From Capitulum mitella (Eukaryota > Arthropoda > Thecostraca > Pollicipedomorpha > Pollicipedidae): a stretch of 64,000 nt of DNA. Position 1 is the stretch's first letter. Every line of letters starts with the position of its first letter. Below are positions 48,101 through 55,800 of the stretch, piece by piece. Position numbers and translations under genes: made by a program. Where the stretch lies: positions 23,111,122 through 23,175,121 of the forward strand of contig CP099843.1 of the NCBI GenBank assembly GCA_030062745.1, read 5' to 3'. The notes under the pieces were generated by a model. It was not told the DNA's origin. It worked only from the letters and a program-made list of their open reading frames with translations, and searched no databases.

Positions 48101-51100
48101 CGAACACCACTTACAATGTTATCATGTGCTTCCTTACCCCGGTTTGTAGCAAGGTTGCACTTCCGTTTATATCTATTGAAAAATCGGCCTTGCGTCCTGA
48201 TTTTGTTTTACCGAACTAAGGTACCATGGAAGTGGCCAACTTCGTTTCTCAGCGCGGTCCAGCCGTCCAGGGCTGCGGCCGGCCGCGCTGTGACCTCGAT
48301 CCCGCCTCGGGCCATATGGCCGGTCGGCGTGAGCCGGTCGGGCCCGGCACTCGGGCAGGATCGGGCAGTCGCTGCCGGCAGACGACCGACTCCTGACGAG
48401 ACACACGACTTGACGCAAGGCTAGTCGGCTCTCGACTACGACACTGTCGGCCAGTCCTGACTAATGCGTCGAAAAGAAGTGAAAAAACAAACAAATCGCT
48501 GCCGGGCCGCCGCTGTGACCTGCACGGGAATAGAAGCGTTGCGTGCACTCCGCGTGTGACTCACGGATGCAACGCCCAAGTGTGCCGAACTGGGCGAAAC
48601 GCAAGATTTCACTTGATCGTTGTCGGATCTTTTTGATGTTCTGAATAACCGTACTCGAGTTAGGTTGGCGGGGCCATAGTCAGGACGAAGCACGACGTGA
48701 GTATGACGTAGCAAGCACGTGACGACCACCGTCAGCTGTTGCAGAGTGCGGCCACCCTGCCGTCGCAGCAGGCAGAACCGCTCGTGTAGACTGGCCGTCA
48801 GTCTCGCCGTCGTGCGGCCTCCCTCATTTACGAAAGTGGCGTTCCGAGAGTTAGCTCGCAGGCATTTAATTATCTACAGGGGCTCTGCCTCGTCATTTTG
48901 ATTGGGGGACATAGCAAAGGTGGCCCCAGACAGACGCTGAACCAGTCTAGTCACAGTTTGGGGGATGGCGCAGACCGGAATTTGCTGGGTATGGATGGCA
49001 GATCAGCGACCGGGGGTGGGGGGGGGGGAGACTGACCGTGGGTTCGGAGCGACCAGCGACTTCAAACTGTGTAGTGATAGCCATGTGTTGGTCAAATAGC
49101 AAATATCCATTTGCCCTCCTAATCGCGGTGGAGGAGCATGACCGAGATACCCCCTGGATCCGCCAGTGGCCCCAGAAACCAATCTAACCAGAAAGTACAG
49201 CATTTCGGCCAAAGGTCATGGGATTTGCATTGTTACCGGCACCAGGTCCCTTTTGCAGTATTGCATGGATAAGATACGCTGATTATATTTATAATACGAT
49301 ATTATAATATTACATTATATATATAATATTATATATATTACAATATTATATATTTTATATATATATATTATAATACGATGTATTTCGACGAAGATACAGT
49401 GTAGGATACAGATACGTTTTGCTTCAAAATCATACATTGTGGGCGAGAATGGGGACTTAGTATTATATGTATATACATGCCGGGCCTATTTTAACATGTT
49501 AACTGGGGACAAATCCTCACGAGTGACCGCCAGATCCCCCCCCATAAAACACCGAAATCCCCCCAATGCAAACGTCGTTTTGCCATCAGAACACATCCGA
49601 CCAGGTTTGTGACGCTCTTCAGGCACAGACTGTGAATATCAAATATTTTTGGTGATGCAGCTATGTGTACAGAAAAAAGGAAGACGGAAGATGAGCGCAC
49701 AGCTTTTTTTACGTCAGACAGCTTTCAAATTCCGCCTGGTAGAAATCGATTAGGGCAAGGATATCACCAGTAAATGCTCGTCATGCTACTGTGATTCTGC
49801 TGGATTCCGTTGTCATTGGCTCAATCTAATGAACTGCTGCGATCGTAGGCGAGATAAAGAGGTCGCGCAGAAATTCGGCGAATCCGGCTGAAGGGCCCAC
49901 AAGTATAGAAACGGGAGCAGACGGCCTTTGGCCGGCTTGCCTCCCCCGTAACCCCCAAAACTGGAACCCCTGGATCCCGTGTACGCCAGTAGGCGCGTGC
50001 GTTTTTCGGACGCGTCGCGCGCTCTTTCCGGCCGCTTGCCACGCCGCGCATTTAGAGCCTTTTGCGCGTACGAATTTTGCTTTCGAATCAAGTTTCTGTC
50101 AAAAAACTGATCGAATTGATCCCGGGACTGTCCCAGGATCGCATTGCGCGCTTCATTGCCAGTAAACGGCTTTTGTTGGTTGGACCAAACGCCTGCAGTC
50201 TTGTCTCCGCAACAGTCTCACGCCAGCACCCCAGCACCGTTCTACAGTCGCGCTGCGCGCTTCTCTGTCGTTCCTGTTGAACGGTTGATCAAGCTGCCCG
50301 CAGTAACGCTTTGCAATCGCACTGCGAGCTTCCGTGGAAAGAAGGTACCTTCGGCCGACTGGTCTGCGCGTGTGCCTTGGCACTTCGCGCTCGGACGCAC
50401 GCTGGCTTTGAACACGGTGCATCACTGTCTAATTCAAATGCCATGTAAAAGAGTACAGTAAGTATGCATCAGAATCTTTTTCCACGGCTGTTATCAACCA
50501 GTTTCCCTTCATGCATCCTCTTGGGGTATAAAGCAGCCACTGTCACATTCCTTCGTTGTTTTCGCCGTCCTGGGTTTCCAGGTTGAACAGGTGTAAAACG
50601 TTTTTTTTATCTGTATTTCATGGTCTGCTTTCACAGCGCCATTTTCCAATAAGACCGCTCGCACTCTGTTCCCGTCGGCGTCAGTAAGTTTGCCTTGTTG
50701 CTGCGGGACCTCCATCCGTTTCGGATAGTCTCCTTCGATCCAGCTCGATTTCCAGTAATCTCTGCTGGTCTCCTTTGGCCTCCATTAATCTGTTAGTCTT
50801 TCGGTCTCTCTAAAACTCGTTTGATGCCCATCGGTCTCTGTCGGTACCAACCGATCTTTGTCGGTTTCTTTTGGTCTGCACCGCTTTTTTTTGCCTCCGC
50901 TCTCCGCCGGTCTCCTTCGATCTCCGTCGGTCCGCCGATCTCGGTCAATGTCTTCCGGTCTCCTCTGTATCCCTCAATCCCCCCACATTCACTCAGTCTT
51001 TCGTTGTTTTCCACAGTCGCTCTTTTTCAGTCTGTCTCTGTGTCTTTTTCTGTTTCCGTCTCATTCTCTGTATCTGCCTTTGTCTACCAATATCTTTCCG

Positions 51101-52757
51101 TCTTTGTGTAACCTTGTTTGTGTTTGTCTGTCTGCACCTTTATCTGACCGAACGTTTGTTCCTGTTACAGCAACATTTGTTTTAGTCCTGTAGCGCATTT
51201 GAAATCCAGAAATTGCTGGTCGCGTCGAAGTCGAACCGAGCAGCAATAATGCAATCTTCAGTTGAGAGCAAGAGAAGCTAGTTTTCAATCGTCATCGGCA
51301 AAAAGAAAACACTCGAAACATGACACGTATACCGTTTTTGTTCGCTTTTATTTGAACCGACCACAACGAGACCAACCAGATGGCTTATACTGACTTGTTC
51401 CCAATTGATTGAGGAACATGTTGGTAGTATTCTCAACGGTATGCTCCCAATGGCATCGCCACAGTTTTCATTCGAACACAAATGCCTCGAAATATATCGC
51501 TTTTCTGCAACATCGCGACTTGCACCAGTTTCTCTGGTGCGTCGTAGCGGTAAAGGTTAGATGAATTATTATCATTATTTTATGGCAGCGTCGGAAATCC
51601 GTTCGTTGCATTGGTAGTAAGTCTGCCAACAATCTCACCTTCCATGTCGTGAAAGCACAGTGTAAACACAAAGGATCCAAAAACCGAAAATACTCCCACT
51701 GAGCCCGTGCCGCAGCTACCCCAGTTGGCACACGAGGTCTGCCCTATGCCATGATGTGTAATCGGTACCTTGTGACGCAGGGCCATGTGGTCTCCCAGCC
51801 GCTATAACTGCAGGCTGAAATTGGCCTTTCCATGTTTTGTAAAGCTTGCAACACGGCCTTTTAATGCTCCAGTGGTTAGCACGCGTCACTTGGTGATTCC
51901 CGCGTGCTGTGTTCTACATAATATTGTTCCCCAATTGGTTTTGTGTCGAACGAACCAGGTTTCATCTCGGTTGGCGGGATTAGACTCTGGGAAGCAGGCC
52001 GGGTCGACGGTTGGCAGTGGTCTTCAGCTCACTTGAAAATGGTGAAATTTGTCGGTTTATTTAGTGTCCATCCGCGCGAGCACGGCTCTGTCAGGGCATC
52101 ACGCCATGCAAAAGTACATTAAAATAAAACGCCGCTGGAATGCACAAGGCAAAAAAGATACGCATGAAAACGGAGAAGAAAGTACACAGATCAAGTTGAA
52201 ATCTCAGATCGGGTCCTCCACCCGCGGACTGCCGCTATAAACTCAAGATGCTGGAAGCGCCCAGTGTCTCACCGGGGAAACTATTCCACTCCGACGCTGC
52301 CCGGTACACGAAACACCTCTGCGTGCTGGCAAGCTGCACTCTGGCAGGTGGAGTCGTTCCGCGTCCTTAATCGGCTCACCTGGCGTTGCATGGCCGGAGC
52401 GGCCACAGGTGACCTGTTCAGTGTCTTCCGTCATCGGAACGGCAAAAAACAGGCTTTCCGTTGGTGCCGACTTCGTGTTAGGTATTGTCGCCTTTGCATT
52501 CGAAATCCCGGTGTAAACCGTTTTGAGCGCGCGCCGTGGCTACCCCGTCCGGTGGATCAGGTTGACTCCGCCAAACGGTTTCCTGCGGTAACTTGTGTCG
52601 GGTCATCGTGTCCTTGGGTTCGTATCTTTAACGGTGACCGATATCATGACCGCGTTTGGAAACCTTGCAAAACGGACATTTTCCGTGTTCCCGCGGCAAG
52701 CACGCGCCACGTGCCGGTCCCGGCTCTGTCTCTTCACGGTGATGAAGTTCTCCAATC

Positions 52758-52809
<52 letters not shown>

Positions 52810-55800
52810 CAGATATGTAGTATTTTGCCTCAGGCGCCGAACCAGATGGCACTAGAGGATCTTTACCGTGTCGTGCAACTCCATGACGCGGCCGGCCCGT
52901 GCCTTGCTGATCCGTTCGGTTTCTGGCCAAATACAGGAGCCCGCTTTGGGTCTCGAACCCAGTTCCTGCCACGCACCGGATCTGTTGTCCTGCTCCTCAT
53001 TCATCAGGCTACCATGGCGCTTGACCCGACCCTACACCAAAGGATAATTGGATTCGGGGGTTACACCGACACGTTACCTTCCCCTGTTCGATTTCAGAAA
53101 TTGCGAATTAAATGAGTTTGCCAATGGCATGCATGTATTCGTCCTGCGTCAAGTGTACAACGTCAACGATAGAACATCGCACAATCCCATTTCAGCACAA
53201 AATGTCAAGAACTGTCCCCAGATCTTGAAAGTCCGCTCCAGACTGCTGACCCTTTTCACCATGGTCCCAACGAGATCTCACCCAAATCTGCCATAGTCAG
53301 AGTTTAGGGGCGAAGCAGTTGAACTGGTGGGAGACAAAACCGCGAAGTCAGTTTTATACCATTTGGCATCACCTCACAAAAGGTCAACACCACCTAAATG
53401 TGGCGCCACCAACGACAGCTGAGAAAGCTTCCATTCGCTAACCAGACTGCGGAAAATCTGTGTCTGTTGGCAGCTTCTAAATGCATATCCGAGCCTAATA
53501 ACATCTTAGCTCACCATCCTAACCTGACCTACACCTACATCGCTACCTTCTGCCGTCCCGACGTGGAAATTTTCCGACCGCTAAGCGTTCGTTTCGGAAA
53601 ATGAGGAATGTTTGACCGCCAAGACGAGTTTACTGTAGTTCTATGCAAGACTGGATGCACCGTCGCTCTTGTGGTGCGACTGTCACGGACAGTGATCTTG
53701 AATGGTGAAGTGATGCCATGTCGTAGATTACCTGCCCCCTCGGCTCCGTCAGTGCCTTCTTGTTCCATCTTTGGCAAACGATATAAAAACAAAAACACAG
53801 GCTTCCGTATATTACGGCATTTTAAATTACTAGTATTGGATAACACACAAAATATGAATACGTTCATATTCAAGACATCTCTTATATCCATCCTTATCCT
53901 CTAACCGCCGCAGAAGCGCTAGTGTGCAGATACCCATGCTTTCGTTCTGTGTGGTATTGCATCATTTTTGAATATCAGCATAGTTGTCATTTATTGCCAG
54001 ATTCAACAGCAGGAAGGTAAAACGCCCAATAAAGCTTTTTTCTTGCAATATCCAGCACATGCAGTATAGGCTTTTCGGGCATAAATATTGGAACCTACAT
54101 TGGGCAGTTATGGGGGGGGGGTATAATATCCCCATCCCCCGTTACGGGGCCCATGATTATCTGCTGTGTTCTTAAGCACTACTAAGGTATTTTCCCTTCG
54201 CCTGCTTGCCTGGACGCCATGTTGAAATCTCTCGTAAATTCATTCTTCAAATTCAGTGGTGTTCTTATCTGTTCAGTAATTACGCTTTTCGTTCATTGTG
54301 GATTAGCAATTCTGAGACGCAGTTAAGTTGCAGTTCAGAATATACGCATTTGTGTGTTCCATCTCACTTACTTCCATGGCAACTGGGAAGATTTGTAACC
54401 GCCAAGAATGCGTCGAAGCAAACTTGATGATCCATCTGTATAAATATTTACCCGGTGCCATTTTTTCCTCTCGAAGGAGGGTACAGCGCAAATATCTCGC
54501 AGCTCAGAAACATACATGTAATCAGCAAGTCATCTGCTGCTTACAGGAGCAAAGCAAATGGTGTCATCAAAACACCGCTAATAAACATTGTCGTGTGTTG
54601 ACCCCCAATACTCCATGACCCGTGGGCGGAACATCTTTTTGGTACGTAGGCACAAAGGCGGGTCATCTCCAAACGGCCTTCACCATCTGTCCGACCCGTG
54701 GTCGGTTGTTCGTCTGCAGCGGTCAGACTGTACTCTCGTGGAGGTCGCCCGCATTTGTCGTCTTCGGCTGGTGCCGTGGCAGGCTCTGTGCTCCGGAGTC
54801 AGTCGTCTGTCGTCACACGCAGGCTCCGTCGGCCGCTGTGCTCCGGGCGCGGTTGTCCCTCCTTGCCTCGCCTCTCCTTGCTCGGCAGAGCGCGTCAGAC
54901 TGACTTCATAGTCGTCCCGCAGTCGGGCCCACGGCCAGGGCGCCGCTCTGCCGGCCCACACCGCCGGACCCCGGCATTTCCGGCGCAGAGTTGCCCGCCG
55001 GACCTCGCCGGGCCTGGAACGGATGGCGTCAGCCCGGCGCGCTGCGGCTGCGGACGGGCGGACGCTGACGGCGGGCTGTCGCTGTACCGCCGAGTCATGG
55101 CTGTCCCGGCCACTGAAGCCCGGACGGTGACGGCGTGCTGCGGTGATCGGCGGGATCGTGTTTCTCGGCCCGACCGCGGCTAGCGTGTCTGGGAGATGGG
55201 GCGTCCGGCGGAGGATCGGAGAAAAGACAGCGGTAAGGTCTATGTATGCTGAATGAATTCATAAATGCGTCCGTGATTGCTGCACTGTGTCGAGATTGAA
55301 AAGGCTTCGACCAGCGAACATTTTGTATTGCAGATACGACACACGAGACGTGAACAAAGCAGTAGATCAAAAGAGCGGACTTAAATTTCCATGAAAGGGA
55401 AACGCTCTTGGAAATTTGTACGTAGATCCCAAACACGATCGGCGGGATCGTGTTTCTCGGCCCGACCGCGGCTAGCGTGTCTGGGAGATGGGGCGTCCGG
55501 CGGAGGATCGGAGAAAAGACAGGGTCTGGCGACAATAAGGCGCGTCGTCGACTGTGTGGCGGGGAGGGAAACATTCGATTACTCTTTTATACTGGGGAAT
55601 CGAGGTTTGTGATAGACAGAACTTGTTGTACGGCCTCCGAACCCCATCGCACGGCTTTTTTCCTGTGATATTTGTGCTGCAGTTTATCCTTACCGCTGCG
55701 CACCGGCCCGTCTCCGTAATACCTGATGTCCGCCAGGGGTGCTTCTCAGCCCTCTTCTCTGCCAGAATGGCCAGTTTCACTTCTCTGGCGATGAACTCTT

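Noticed and set aside
50062-50461. Overlapping plus-strand frames with repeated CGCATTGCGCGCTTC-like words
   Set aside because: Probably a diverged tandem duplication; no recognisable protein and it sits within intron 11.
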